Counted from the first letter of the stretch, positions 24,747 through 34,763 are shown. The stretch: DNA of 64,000 nt from CAZBEL01 sp964628055 (GCA_964628055.1 CAZVNL010000008.1:1-64000), one strand, 5' to 3'. Notes: generated by a model not told the origin, from the letters alone. Numbers and translations are program-made.

Positions 24747-25313
24747 TTACTCCCCTTTGGTGCGTTCCAGGTACGCCCCGCTGCGGGTGTCGATTTTTAC
24801 CCGGTCCCCCACCTCGACGAAGAGGGGCACCTGGACGGTGAAACCCGTTTCCAAAACGGCCGGCTTGGTGGCGCCGGTGGCCGTATTTCCCCGGTAGCCC
24901 GGTTCCGTATGGGTCACTTCCAAGTCCACGTGGGCCGGTAGGCGGACCTCTAAGGGCTCTTCCCCGTCAAACAACAGCTCCACATCCAAACCCGCCTTGA
25001 GGAAACGGTGCCGGTCGCCCACCACTTCCGGGGGGATCTGAAGCTGGTCGTAGGTCTTCAAATCCATAAAGACGTAGGAGGCGCTCTCCGTGTACAAAAA
25101 CTGCATCCGCCGGGCCTCCACCCGCACCAGCTCCAGGTGGCTCCCGGCGTTGAAGGTCTCCTCGATAACCTTCCCGCTCTGGATGTCCTTCAGTTTGGTG
25201 CGTACAAAGGCCCCGCCCTTCCCGGGTTTCACGTGCAAGAATTCCAGAACCTTCATACGTTTGCCCCGGTGCAGGAGCACCACGCCATTTCTAATATCAG
25301 CTGTTGTTGCCAA
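24747..25313 (-). CDS. efp: translation elongation factor P
   Basis: This 188-residue protein has three beta-barrel domains. KPGKGGAFVRTKL near residue 29 holds the tip lysine (K32) that reaches the peptidyl-transferase centre. It relieves stalling at polyproline. The start codon is TTG at 25313, preceded by AGGAGA at good spacing. It is the first gene of the efp-accB-accC-gcvH series; the 92-bp gap upstream probably holds the promoter. Confidence 0.97.
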   Translation of the reverse strand: MATTADIRNGVVLLHRGKRMKVLEFLHVKPGKGGAFVRTKLKDIQSGKVIEETFNAGSHLELVRVEARRMQFLYTESASYVFMDLKTYDQLQIPPEVVGDRHRFLKAGLDVELLFDGEEPLEVRLPAHVDLEVTHTEPGYRGNTATGATKPAVLETGFTVQVPLFVEVGDRVKIDTRSGAYLERTKGE

Positions 25314-25405
25314 GCTTATTCTCCTGTGAAACGCCGGAATTTAACCTGCACTATGGATATCTCAAATTGATGAATCCCCTACTCGGTCCCGGGGCGTAAA
25401 AAAAC

Positions 25406-26398
25406 CTAACCAGTCTCCACCGGGGTTTTCTCCATCGGCACTGTTTCGGCCTCAGATGGCGCTTCCCAGGTTTTCCAGAAGGGAACGGTTTGGGCGATAA
25501 AGCATTCCGCCCAGTCTAAGTCCTGCTGGCACATCGCCGGGGATACGGACCCCCGGGCGTACTTGGTAAAGTCCGCCCGACGCAATACCTCCAACCACTG
25601 GTCCACCAGCTCCCTGTCAAAGGGCAAGGTGTTCTTCATCGCGTGGATCTGTTCGGTGGTCATTTCCAAGGTTTTAATGAATACACTATGTTCCACGTAT
25701 TCCCGTAGTAAGTAAGACAGATCCACGTAAAATTCCTTCACGGCTCCCCGTTTTAAGCTGGAGTCCTCTCGCAGTGCCTGTAACTTCTGACGGGCCACTT
25801 CATCAGGAGGTGGTTTAACCGGTTGCGCGGCCGTTTTAATGATCTCTGTCTTCTGACGCTGACGCCAAATGAGCCCGATCCCCACCACGAGCATTAGTAG
25901 CAGCAGGTATTTTCCGATGGTGGGCCAGGGCCAGGGAATCGTAACGGGAACGGGCGGCTTTACTGGTTGCAGTTGTCGGGCGCCATACTGCTCTAAAACT
26001 GACACCACCTGGACGGGTAGGGGCGCACTGTGTAAGGTGTAATCGAGGGTACTATCAGCTTTGAGTACGGCCACTTCATAGGCCGGAATGACGAAGTGAC
26101 CCGTATCCCAGAAGACGAGCTCGAAGCGCAGGCCGTTACTGTCACCCCGGGGGGATTGAAAGGGCGTGGCCTGGCGGACTTCCAGGGTATCGGTACTTTT
26201 CAAGGGGGGAAAGCGTAATGGGCGCCGACCGGGATTTAATACGGTCACCTTAAAGTGTAAAATGTCGCCGATTGTAGCCACCGTGGTATCCAGGGAGGCC
26301 GCCAATTTTATGGCGGCGGGCTTTTCTTCGCGCTCCTGGCAACCGGTAATCAGCACCAATCCCACCAGGATAACAAGGGCGCCACTAGCCTGCTTCAT
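25406..26398 (-). CDS. BatD-like membrane lipoprotein
   Basis: This 330-residue protein has a lipoprotein signal (LVLITGC, Cys at 20) and an extracytoplasmic beta-sandwich region (about 30-150) with VATIGDILHFKVTVLNPG. A transmembrane helix follows at about 160-178, then a cytoplasmic alpha-helical region. This layout resembles BatD/DUF4381-type proteins of MoxR-associated clusters. It follows the DUF58 and moxR genes. The usual von Willebrand proteins BatA and BatB are absent. A role in envelope stress or in assembling a membrane complex is inferred from context only. Confidence 0.65.
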   Translation of the reverse strand: MKQASGALVILVGLVLITGCQEREEKPAAIKLAASLDTTVATIGDILHFKVTVLNPGRRPLRFPPLKSTDTLEVRQATPFQSPRGDSNGLRFELVFWDTGHFVIPAYEVAVLKADSTLDYTLHSAPLPVQVVSVLEQYGARQLQPVKPPVPVTIPWPWPTIGKYLLLLMLVVGIGLIWRQRQKTEIIKTAAQPVKPPPDEVARQKLQALREDSSLKRGAVKEFYVDLSYLLREYVEHSVFIKTLEMTTEQIHAMKNTLPFDRELVDQWLEVLRRADFTKYARGSVSPAMCQQDLDWAECFIAQTVPFWKTWEAPSEAETVPMEKTPVETG

Positions 26399-26413
26399 GC
26401 CTGGAATCGGGGG

Positions 26414-27289
26414 TTAATAGCGCCGTTCCCGCTGACGGTAGTAGCGCAGGATGGGTTCAATATAGTCCTCGGCTGTGGAAAGCTGCACCAAGTCGAACTT
26501 AATCCGGTCACACTGCTGTTTGAAGCGAGCGAAATGGGACTCCAGGCGCTGCTGGTACCGAACCCGTTCGGCAGGAGAATAGGTGTCGATCCAAAACTGC
26601 GCATCGGTTTCGGGATCGTGGACCTTCACCAAGCCTAGGTCGGGAAGGCTTTTTTCCACCGGATCGTAGATCTGCAGGCCCAATAGATCGTGTTTGCGGT
26701 TGGCAATTTTCAAACCGGGCCAGAACCCGTCATCGATAAAGTCGGAAATGACAAACACCACGCTCCGGCGGTGCGCCACCTTTAAGAGAAAATCCAGGGC
26801 CCGACTTAAAGAGGTGCCCCGTCCCTGGGGCCGGTGGTAAAGGAGTTCCCGGATGACTCGCAGGACGTGGGTATGACCCTTCTTCGGGGCGATATACTGC
26901 TCCACTTCATCGGTGAACAGGATCAACCCCACCTTGTCGTTGTTGCGGATGGCGGAAAAGCCCATGACGGCAGCGATCTCGGTGGCCAGTTCGGCCTTGT
27001 ACTGCCTAACACTGCCAAAATGCCCGGAACGACTCAGGTCCACTAAGAGAAAGACGGTTAACTCCCGCTCTTCTTCGAAAATCTTTACGTAAGGACTATT
27101 ATAGCGAGCCGTGACGTTCCAGTCGATGAGACGAATATCATCCCCCGGCTGGTACTCCCGGACTTCGGAAAAGATCATGCCCCGTCCCTTGAATACGGAA
27201 TGGTACTCACCCCCAAAGAGGTCATTTACCAATCCCTTGGTGCGAATCTCGATGTGGCGAACCTTCTTTAATATCTCAGCGGGGAGCAT
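26414..27289 (-). CDS. DUF58 domain protein
   Basis: This 291-residue soluble protein starts ILKKVRHIEIRTKGLVND, the usual opening of MoxR-linked DUF58 proteins. It contains the family core EVREYQPGDDIRLIDWNVTAR near residue 43, then a VWA-like fold with FLLVDLSRSG. DUF58 proteins usually work with the adjacent MoxR AAA+ ATPase. The biochemical function is not defined. Confidence 0.88.
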   Translation of the reverse strand: MLPAEILKKVRHIEIRTKGLVNDLFGGEYHSVFKGRGMIFSEVREYQPGDDIRLIDWNVTARYNSPYVKIFEEERELTVFLLVDLSRSGHFGSVRQYKAELATEIAAVMGFSAIRNNDKVGLILFTDEVEQYIAPKKGHTHVLRVIRELLYHRPQGRGTSLSRALDFLLKVAHRRSVVFVISDFIDDGFWPGLKIANRKHDLLGLQIYDPVEKSLPDLGLVKVHDPETDAQFWIDTYSPAERVRYQQRLESHFARFKQQCDRIKFDLVQLSTAEDYIEPILRYYRQRERRY

Positions 27290-27390
27290 GGCTCTTTTTC
27301 AAGCGTTGTAGGGCCTGAGGAAGGAATCCCGGTGGCTGAAACGGTTTTAATAGACTACTCCTCAAGCGCACCATACCCGGGAAAAGGTCC

Positions 27391-28386
27391 TTAAGGAATT
27401 TCGATGGAATCGAACAGGTGCCGAATGATGTCCTCGGAGGTCTGCTCCTCGGCCTCGGCTTCGTAGGTGAGAATGATGCGATGCCGCAGGACATCGGCCC
27501 CCATATAACGCACATCTTCCGGGGTGACGAATCCCCGATGATCCAGAAAGGCCCTGGCCTTCGCGGCCAGGATTAGATTGATGGTGGCCCGGGGGGAGGC
27601 ACCGTACTGGATCAATTCCTTCAAATCGGGTAACTGGTATTGCTCCGGATTCCGCGTGGCGAAAACCAGGTTGAGTACGTACTCCTCTACTTTTTCATCC
27701 ACGTAAATATCGTTGATGACTTGTTGGGCCTGGAGAATCGCCCCGGGGTTTACCACCGGTTCCACCGACGGCAGCTCCGTGGTGCGGGCCATTTTCCGCA
27801 GGATAATACGCTCCTCCTCTTTCGCCGGGTAATCCACCTTCAACTTGAGCATAAAACGATCCACCTGGGCCTCTGGTAAGGGATAGGTTCCCTCCTGCTC
27901 AATGGGGTTCTGGGTGGCCAACACCAAAAAGGGGGCCTCTAAATAGAAGGTCTCCTCGCCGATGGTCACCTGGCGCTCCTGCATGGCCTCCAAAAGGGCG
28001 CTTTGAACCTTGGCGGGAGAGCGGTTGATCTCGTCAGCCAGAATGATGTTGGCGAAAATGGGGCCCTTGCGCGTCTCAAACGATCCGGTCTTCTGGTTAT
28101 AGATGAGGGTTCCCAGTAGGTCCGCCGGTAGCATGTCCGGCGTGAACTGAATCCGCTGAAAGCGGGTGTCGATGAGTTGGGCCAGGGTTCTCACCAGGAG
28201 GGTCTTGGCCAGCCCCGGCACCCCTTCTAAGAGGAGGTGGCCGTTGGCCAGTAGCCCTACTAAAATTTTATTGAGGAGTTCTTCCTGGCCAACAATCACC
28301 CCCCCCAGGGCTTTTTTCAATACATCAATAAATTGGGATTCCCGGGCAATACGTTCATTGATTTCAGTAAGACTGAACTGGGCCAT
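27391..28386 (-). CDS. MoxR-family AAA+ ATPase
   Basis: This 331-residue ATPase has Walker A as LLEGVPGLAKTLL (residues about 53-65), Walker B as ILADEINRSPAK, then ATQNPIEQEGTYPLPEAQVDRF, typical of MoxR. These proteins act as chaperone-like ATPases on partners with VWA or DUF58 domains, here the protein encoded downstream. A gap of 101 bases separates it from the DUF58 gene and contains no convincing gene. Confidence 0.94.
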   Translation of the reverse strand: MAQFSLTEINERIARESQFIDVLKKALGGVIVGQEELLNKILVGLLANGHLLLEGVPGLAKTLLVRTLAQLIDTRFQRIQFTPDMLPADLLGTLIYNQKTGSFETRKGPIFANIILADEINRSPAKVQSALLEAMQERQVTIGEETFYLEAPFLVLATQNPIEQEGTYPLPEAQVDRFMLKLKVDYPAKEEERIILRKMARTTELPSVEPVVNPGAILQAQQVINDIYVDEKVEEYVLNLVFATRNPEQYQLPDLKELIQYGASPRATINLILAAKARAFLDHRGFVTPEDVRYMGADVLRHRIILTYEAEAEEQTSEDIIRHLFDSIEIP

Positions 28387-28405
28387 GGTCGTATTTACCG
28401 GGCTC

Positions 28406-28942
28406 TTAACTACGGGGTGTGTCGGTATTGATCCCCCCCGGAGTACCGGAAGGTAGGGCGTGGCTAGTGATCTGTTTTAAAACGGGAATATCGTTTATGT
28501 CTTTACCCAGGTATTCCAGTTCAAAGCGCACGGAAGGGGCCAGTTCATGGTCGGGAAACTTGTCCAGGAAGGTTTTATAAGACTGGGTAGCCAATTCGTA
28601 ATTGGCCAGGATGTTGGCATAAATATAGCCGATCATAAACTGGGCCTGGGCCTCTTGATCCGACCCGGGAAAACGCTCCACCACCTGTTGGTAGGCCTGG
28701 ATGGCCTGTTGAAAGTCACGGAGGTCGTTCATGTAAATGTCACCCAACATATACTGGGACTTGGCCGCCAGGGCATGCTTGGGGTATTTACTGATAAGTA
28801 ACTCCAGTTGATCCAGGGACCCCTTAATATCCTTCGACTTCCGCAGCGACTCGGCCTGGGAAAAGAGATCCTCAGCCGACTTGTCAACACCACACGACAG
28901 GCTAAATAGCCCCACTAGCAAAATAATCATTATCCGGTTCAT
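28406..28942 (-). CDS. TPR lipoprotein (BamD/YbgF-like)
   Basis: The start is placed at the inner ATG (28942), behind AAAGGGAC, giving a clean signal MNRIMIILLVGLFSLSC with the lipid-modified Cys at 17. The mature part is tetratricopeptide repeats (YPKHALAAKSQYMLGDIY, then FPGSDQEAQAQFMIGYIY and FPDHELAPSVRFELEYLG), as in BamD and YbgF. It is probably a periplasmic scaffold anchored in the outer membrane. Position after tamB-tamA is suggestive of envelope biogenesis, but at 178 residues it is shorter than BamD. Confidence 0.8.
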   Translation of the reverse strand: MNRIMIILLVGLFSLSCGVDKSAEDLFSQAESLRKSKDIKGSLDQLELLISKYPKHALAAKSQYMLGDIYMNDLRDFQQAIQAYQQVVERFPGSDQEAQAQFMIGYIYANILANYELATQSYKTFLDKFPDHELAPSVRFELEYLGKDINDIPVLKQITSHALPSGTPGGINTDTPRS

Positions 28943-28976
28943 GACCGTCCCTTTCATTGTATTTTAGAACCTTTAA

Positions 28977-29004
28977 TTTATACCCTTGTAGGTAGAACCA
29001 CCAA
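28977..29004 (-). promoter_or_regulatory. candidate sigma-70-type promoter for the TPR lipoprotein / moxR genes
   Basis: On the minus strand TTGGTG (plus 28999-29004) and TATAAA (plus 28977-28982) are 16 bases apart, in an AT-rich 126-bp gap downstream of tamA. A second TATAAT lies near 29040 without a clear -35 element. This is pattern matching only. Confidence 0.3.
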
Positions 29005-29068
29005 GACTGAAACCCTTAACGTGCATAAAGTGCTGGGCATTATACCATAGCAAAGGTGGAAGGTTCCT

Positions 29069-30865
29069 CTAAAAGATGTATAGGACTCCCAGTTGCAACT
29101 GCCAATTTTCCGGATGGGCCAACTGGTAGGCATAATCCAGGCGCACGGGTCCCAGGGGGGACTTTAGGGTTACACCTCCTCCGGCGCCCCAGGCCAACTG
29201 GGACCAACTGCTTTGGGCCACGCTATCCACCAGATACCCCCCATCCAGGAAGATTTCACCCCCCAGCAACCAAATTAACGGAAAGCGCAGTTCCCAATTG
29301 GTGAGCAACCGTACCGTCTCACCGAGGGGGTCGTGCTGAGTGTCAACGCGAAATTTAAGGGGTTCCCAGGCCCGCAGGCTAGTACTGCCCCCCAAATAAA
29401 ATTTATCATATAAAACGGTTTCGAACCGATCATAAGCCGCCTGCCACCCTAAAAGAAGGCCATACTTCATCCTCCCAGCCAGGACCCAATTTTTCATGAG
29501 GGGGTAGTAGCCCTGCAAGCCTACGTCAAATTTAATATAGTGCCGATTGCCTCCTAAAAAGCCTCCTACCCGGCGGAATTCGCCGCTCAACACCACACCC
29601 CGGCGGGGATACACCGGATCGTCCCGGCCGTCCAGGTGCGCCCGCAGGGTGAGAATGCGCTGCTCCACATCGGTGCGTAAGGCTTCGGGCTCAATAAATT
29701 TCTCCCACTGCAACCCCCAAGCGATAAAAGACAGGTTGCCAAAACGCAGGGTGCTGGTTACGTTTAGTCCGTAACGGTGCACGTTGGGGCCCCCTAAATC
29801 TTCGTAATTTTTAAACGTTTCGTAAAAGGCTTTGAGCTGGGTGGGAATCCGGTAGCGGAAAATCCACTGGTCGTTCAAATTCAAATCCACCCTCAACCTG
29901 GGAAATCGGAACCCCGGTTCCACGGGCATATCCGCCGATGTGCGCACCCCGAAGCGGGTAGTGGATTGGAGGATGCTGCGGTTGCGCCACTCCACGTAGC
30001 CCCCAATGCCGGGGATGGCTTCCGTCCCTTCACTCACCACCACTGGATAGTAACCCCCTTCGCTCAGCCACTCCCGTTTTTTGAACTGCCGCAATTCCAA
30101 CACCAAGTTCACCGTGGTGTCGCTTCCGGCCTCTACCACGGGGGTGAGGCTGGCCAGGGAGAAAAGACCCGTTTCCAACAACCGCCGCTGGGAATCATCA
30201 ACGGCTTTTTTGCGGAACAGGTCCCCGGGATGGATCTCTAATTCCCTTAGCACCACGGCGCTATCGAGACTGCCCAGTCCTTCGAGATAAATGTCGTGGA
30301 TGTACACGCGTTGCCCTTCGTTAACTTCTAGTAGCACATTCACCGAGTCCCCCACGTCTTGAAAGAGCTTGAGGGCGACAAAGAGTTTACCCTCCTGCTG
30401 GTAAGCCTCCTCCAGTAAAGTTAGATTGGCATTGGCCTTAACAGGGTCAAAAGGTCTATCCACCACCAGACCCAGCGTCGTGCGAATTAGCTTTTCGCTG
30501 AGGGTTTCATTGCCCAAGATGTCCACCCGATGCAGAAAATACTGCTTCCCTTCGCGGATATGATAAAATACCGCCACGGTCTGGTCCTGTACCGCAAAAG
30601 AATCGGTGACCGACACGTGTAGAAAGCCCTGGGATAAATAGTAATTCTTCAGGGTGATGGCATCCAGCCGCAGGACACGCTGGTCGAAGGTGGTGTGGCT
30701 AAAAAGAGTGGGCTCCTGGAGATTGAGCAGGGATTTCAATGTCTTTTCGGAAATCTGCTCATTCCCTATGAGACTCACCGACGTAACGGGTAACGGGGCG
30801 TGCTCGCCACCTTTAAGGGCATAGACCAGGAGGCAGCACAACACCCTCGTGAGTGTTGCTTTCAT
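29069..30865 (-). CDS. tamA: Omp85 outer-membrane protein TamA
   Basis: This 598-residue protein has an N-terminal signal, about three POTRA domains (residues about 25-270) and a C-terminal 16-strand Omp85 barrel with FYLGGSTSLRAWEP and a terminal Phe (LGVLYIF) that fits the BAM recognition signal. BamA is usually larger, with five POTRA domains; the size and the adjacent tamB gene favour TamA. The TamA-TamB complex is involved in outer-membrane protein assembly and phospholipid transport. It starts six bases after the tamB stop. Confidence 0.88.
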   Translation of the reverse strand: MKATLTRVLCCLLVYALKGGEHAPLPVTSVSLIGNEQISEKTLKSLLNLQEPTLFSHTTFDQRVLRLDAITLKNYYLSQGFLHVSVTDSFAVQDQTVAVFYHIREGKQYFLHRVDILGNETLSEKLIRTTLGLVVDRPFDPVKANANLTLLEEAYQQEGKLFVALKLFQDVGDSVNVLLEVNEGQRVYIHDIYLEGLGSLDSAVVLRELEIHPGDLFRKKAVDDSQRRLLETGLFSLASLTPVVEAGSDTTVNLVLELRQFKKREWLSEGGYYPVVVSEGTEAIPGIGGYVEWRNRSILQSTTRFGVRTSADMPVEPGFRFPRLRVDLNLNDQWIFRYRIPTQLKAFYETFKNYEDLGGPNVHRYGLNVTSTLRFGNLSFIAWGLQWEKFIEPEALRTDVEQRILTLRAHLDGRDDPVYPRRGVVLSGEFRRVGGFLGGNRHYIKFDVGLQGYYPLMKNWVLAGRMKYGLLLGWQAAYDRFETVLYDKFYLGGSTSLRAWEPLKFRVDTQHDPLGETVRLLTNWELRFPLIWLLGGEIFLDGGYLVDSVAQSSWSQLAWGAGGGVTLKSPLGPVRLDYAYQLAHPENWQLQLGVLYIF

Positions 30866-30871
30866 GTTGGT

Positions 30872-33800
30872 TTAATAAGAATAACGCAAACGGTATTTTA
30901 CGTGCATATTCCCCGATTCATCAACGTTTCCTACTACCGAAAAATACCGATTTAATTTCAATTCCACACCTAATTGATTATGGGGGGGATTCACCAGTGA
31001 AAAGGAACGTTGATAAGAATAATACAGCGAAAGGTTCTCCGACAGTTGCCGGCCGGCGCTGATGGTGAAATCCTCGGAACTCTCCGGATTCAGAAATCCC
31101 GTGGTCCCCGAAATGCTCATCTGATCCACCAAACCCAATTTTTTCAACCCGCTCATCTGCAGGAAATTACGCTCCAATTGACTTTCCAGGTAAGCGCCTA
31201 AGATGGTCTGGGCCTGGACCCCAAAACCGGCCGAAGTCATCTCCTGGTCCTCGAAGCGGCTGCGAAGGGTAAGCAGTTCTAAAATGTCACTCTGGGAAAA
31301 GCCGCTGGAGGACTCCAAAACCAGGCGCGGATTGTCCAACTGCCCTACCAGGGTAATGGTAATCTGTTCCTGGTTAATGGTGGTAAACGCCGAAATGTCC
31401 AAATAGGGATTGAACCCTTTTTTATCGAATCCCAGGTACCCTTTGGTGAGGGTAAATACATCCCCGTAGTAATAAAATTTCCCACTGCGGACGAACAGCT
31501 CCCCGGTATAATCGGGGGGGTAATCCTCTAACTTAGCTATGCTCAACTGCCCGGACAACTGGGCATCCAACTGACTGTTACGCAGGGCGAAATTGCCCGT
31601 GATGGGGAAGTTCACCAAATAATTGGTCACAATCCGGCTTTCACCGGAGGGCGTTTCCGGGAGGCTGCTGCTGCTGGTGAATTCCTGATACATGACCACA
31701 TCCAGAACTTCGATGTCCCCGGCAAAGGTGATGGTATCTTTCCCGGTGATGGCCAAGTCGACGTTAACCGTGCCTTCAATGTCCCCTAAAAGGGTCCGGA
31801 AATAGATCTCCTGGCCTTGGACGTTGAGGGCGTACCGCGGTTCGAAAAAGCGGCTCAAATCCAGGCCGCCGGTAAGGTGTAGGTTGGGCTTTTTCAACTG
31901 GGTAGACGGTTGCTCCGGATTAGGCATATAGCCGTCCAGGTGGCGAATTTTAAGGTAGTTATCCACAATCTCGGCCGAACCCGCCAACCCCACGATGGGA
32001 TCGTCCAAGAGTAAGGAATAGATGCGCCCGCCAGTTACGCTTAACGAACCGTTACGCAGCACCTTTTCCGGTGGTCCGCTCAAATTTAAGCGCAGATCAA
32101 ACTTTCCCGTCACGGAGTCCACATCGGCCAGATACAGGGTGAGAAATTTTAAATTCCTGGTTTGCCCCTGGACATCAATCCAAAGGGAATCGGTGGGGAT
32201 GAAGTGGCCCAAGGTGGGGGAGCCAAAATTTAAATCAACGGGTAGGTAACCGGACCCCGCGAACTGGTCGGGTCCTAAATGGGAGGCAAACCGGTTAAAA
32301 TACAGACGTTGTCCGTCGTAAAGCCCGGTACCGGTTACCATCCCCAAGGGCAGGCGGTCGAACTGGGCCTGTTCGATAGTCAGGTCAAAGTCAAACTTCG
32401 TGTTCCGCGGGGTCCCCCCCAAGTTGAAATCCCCACTGGCAATGCCCTCTAAGTGAAACCAATGGGGAATGAACTGGGTGAACAGCGCCAGGTCAATGTG
32501 CTTCAAATTGGCGCTAAGATCCATTTCCCACGGGGTCTTGTCCCCCACCGTTAAGGGGACGATCCCGGTAATCTGGGCCCCGGTTTTTTCACCGTACAGC
32601 AGGGTAACGTCCTCCACGTGCAACACGGAATCCAAATAGAAGGCCGAGACGGTCAACTCATCAAACGGCTGGGAGGTGAGAGTCCCATTTTTCAGGGTGA
32701 GATCGATGGTGTAACTGAGCTCTCCCTGGTGCCTGGAAAGGGACAGTTCCCCGAAGGTTTTACCGGTGATGGCCCAGCGATCGTCGGGCCCTAAAACGCC
32801 TAAGATGGCAGCGTCAACGCCGGAGAGTTTCAGGCGGCCTTCCAAGCCGTTTTCCAAATCCAAATAGCCGTTCACCACACCGTCGTCCACATGAAAAGCA
32901 AAGGGTTGTAAGGCGATCCCCCCCTTAGTGAATTGAACAGTGAGGGGCCGCGTATTGATCAGGTAATGCTCGTCATACACCAGTTGTAGGGGATTGAGAG
33001 TGAGGAGGCCCTCCGAACCGTAGCTACCGGAAAACTGGAGGATATTCTCCCCCTGGCGGAACTCAGCGCTCACAATGTCGATTTGATGCGGACTGATACT
33101 CAGTTCCACCTGACCGCTATTAAAGGGGTACATGCGCCACTGGCCCTCTTTGAATTCCAGGTGGGCATACCCCGTTTCCAACCGCTTTAGACGGGTATTG
33201 ATAATAAACTCCTCCAGGTAGGCCTGGTGGTATTTTACCTGTTTACCCGTGAGGTCGGCCTCCACGTCCGGGGCCTTCAAAGCCCCCTTGAGGGTAAGCG
33301 TTCCACTGGCCATCCCCCCTTCCAGGCTATCGGCCCAGAAATTGTTTATTAGAAAGACGCTGGCCTGGTTTAACTCCACCTGGAGATCTAGGGTGCTATC
33401 CCGAAGATCGCACTCTCCTTTCAAAATAACTGAGCTGGGACCGATGGTAACGGTCAAAGGATTGGGAATGGAGAGCTTCCTAGCAGCGTAAATAACCGTC
33501 CCCGACGCCGTAATAGGCCGGTCAACAAAAAGGGCCGATTCCTCCATTTCCATGGTGATGGTCACTTCCTTCAATTGGCGGTTGTGGATGGTTCCGTCTA
33601 AAAACACGGTTCCGGAGAAGTTGTTTCTTTTCTGTTGTTCCAACCAACGGCTCAGGTCGAATTGGGTCAGGGTGACTTTGCTGTTCAGGCGGCCATCTTT
33701 CTCCAGGAGACCGGTCATCTCCAGCTCGGCCTCATCGCGCCGTAAATTGAACTGTTCCAAGCGGAGGTAATCCGGCGTTTTTACCAGTTGAAAAGCTCCC

Positions 33801-34660
33801 CGCATATCCAGGCCCAAGGCGTTGCTTAGCTCCACCGACCCGGCGTAGCGCCGGAGATCAGACTCCAGCGCCACATGAATATCCACGCTGGAAAATTTTG
33901 GTTGCAAGGGTAGCTGGGTGAAAAATTGGCGGGGAACGACGTAGTTCTTGATAAATAACTCTCCCGATAGATGCTTCTCGGGCAATAACTCCAGGGACCA
34001 AGAACCGGCCAGGTTCAAAGTGTCTATGATCCCCTCAAAAGAGTCTACCACCAGGGCCTGTGGGGTGAGGTTCATATTTAAATCCGTTACGTAAAGGCGA
34101 TGCCGAGAGAAAGTATCCTGGAGTTGGAAGGAACGAAAAGACAGCCTCCCTTCCCTGGCGTTCATTTTGACGGCGCCATCCCAGGCAAAGGTAAGAGGGC
34201 GGGCCTCCTCCTGCGATGGCCACCAGGCCTTGCCAGCCACCCACAACTTTCTTATAGAAACCTTGAAGGCCAGTACTGGTTGGAAGGAATCGGGTAACTC
34301 CAAAGAACCCTCGCTTAGGGAGTCCGCCTGAGGTAGCGTGAGGACCAGGTTTTCTAACACCACCTGGTCAAAGGTCAGTCCCGCAAAGAGACTGCGGAAG
34401 AAATTGAGATTCGCCTTCACCTTCCCCACCGAAACCGTGGCCCCGGTTTCACTCGTGAACACGATGCCCCGCCCGGTGACTGCCGTTAAGAAATGCCCCC
34501 CCAGGGATTGGATGGAAACCCGCCAGCCCCGGTCCACAAGGACGTGGTTATTGAGTAGCGTTTCAATACGACCGCGCCATAACCGCGGTTGTAGTCCTAC
34601 GGAGAGCCCTAGAAGGACCAGGATTAGCGTGACGACGAAGATTTGTCTAAGGCGTTTCAT
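30872..34660 (-). CDS. tamB: translocation and assembly module protein TamB (DUF490)
   Basis: A 1262-residue AsmA-like protein. The chosen ATG at 34660 follows AAGGGAGT and gives an N-terminal membrane anchor (RQIFVVTLILVLLGLSVGL); an upstream in-frame start would run through the dnaK terminator and is rejected. Most of the chain is the repetitive beta-groove of bridge-like lipid transport proteins. The C-terminal DUF490 domain contains GELFVRSGKFYYYGDVF and GYLGFDKKGFNPYLDI, and the chain ends in LRYSY. It bridges the periplasm to TamA. The gene is followed by tamA. Confidence 0.92.
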   Translation of the reverse strand: MKRLRQIFVVTLILVLLGLSVGLQPRLWRGRIETLLNNHVLVDRGWRVSIQSLGGHFLTAVTGRGIVFTSETGATVSVGKVKANLNFFRSLFAGLTFDQVVLENLVLTLPQADSLSEGSLELPDSFQPVLAFKVSIRKLWVAGKAWWPSQEEARPLTFAWDGAVKMNAREGRLSFRSFQLQDTFSRHRLYVTDLNMNLTPQALVVDSFEGIIDTLNLAGSWSLELLPEKHLSGELFIKNYVVPRQFFTQLPLQPKFSSVDIHVALESDLRRYAGSVELSNALGLDMRGAFQLVKTPDYLRLEQFNLRRDEAELEMTGLLEKDGRLNSKVTLTQFDLSRWLEQQKRNNFSGTVFLDGTIHNRQLKEVTITMEMEESALFVDRPITASGTVIYAARKLSIPNPLTVTIGPSSVILKGECDLRDSTLDLQVELNQASVFLINNFWADSLEGGMASGTLTLKGALKAPDVEADLTGKQVKYHQAYLEEFIINTRLKRLETGYAHLEFKEGQWRMYPFNSGQVELSISPHQIDIVSAEFRQGENILQFSGSYGSEGLLTLNPLQLVYDEHYLINTRPLTVQFTKGGIALQPFAFHVDDGVVNGYLDLENGLEGRLKLSGVDAAILGVLGPDDRWAITGKTFGELSLSRHQGELSYTIDLTLKNGTLTSQPFDELTVSAFYLDSVLHVEDVTLLYGEKTGAQITGIVPLTVGDKTPWEMDLSANLKHIDLALFTQFIPHWFHLEGIASGDFNLGGTPRNTKFDFDLTIEQAQFDRLPLGMVTGTGLYDGQRLYFNRFASHLGPDQFAGSGYLPVDLNFGSPTLGHFIPTDSLWIDVQGQTRNLKFLTLYLADVDSVTGKFDLRLNLSGPPEKVLRNGSLSVTGGRIYSLLLDDPIVGLAGSAEIVDNYLKIRHLDGYMPNPEQPSTQLKKPNLHLTGGLDLSRFFEPRYALNVQGQEIYFRTLLGDIEGTVNVDLAITGKDTITFAGDIEVLDVVMYQEFTSSSSLPETPSGESRIVTNYLVNFPITGNFALRNSQLDAQLSGQLSIAKLEDYPPDYTGELFVRSGKFYYYGDVFTLTKGYLGFDKKGFNPYLDISAFTTINQEQITITLVGQLDNPRLVLESSSGFSQSDILELLTLRSRFEDQEMTSAGFGVQAQTILGAYLESQLERNFLQMSGLKKLGLVDQMSISGTTGFLNPESSEDFTISAGRQLSENLSLYYSYQRSFSLVNPPHNQLGVELKLNRYFSVVGNVDESGNMHVKYRLRYSY

Positions 34661-34716
34661 GACTCCCTTACAGCTACCCGCACTAACGAATATACGTGAC
34701 TCCTGTTCCAAATACA

Positions 34717-34746
34717 AAAAAAGCGGAAGTTACCTTCCGCTTTTTT
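34717..34746. terminator. strong bidirectional terminator after dnaK
   Basis: AAAAAAGCGGAAG (34717-34729) pairs perfectly with CTTCCGCTTTTTT (34734-34746) across the loop TTAC. On the minus strand it lies 17 bases past the dnaK stop and separates the prfB-to-dnaK block from tamB. Confidence 0.94.
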
Positions 34747-34763
34747 ACAAGCACTATTAAACG

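Noticed and set aside
27290..27390. 32-codon ORF between moxR and the DUF58 gene
   Set aside because: No ribosome-binding site or similarity to known small proteins; it runs into the DUF58 start and is probably chance.
29069..30865. Calling the Omp85 protein BamA
   Set aside because: About three POTRA domains and direct linkage to tamB fit TamA better.
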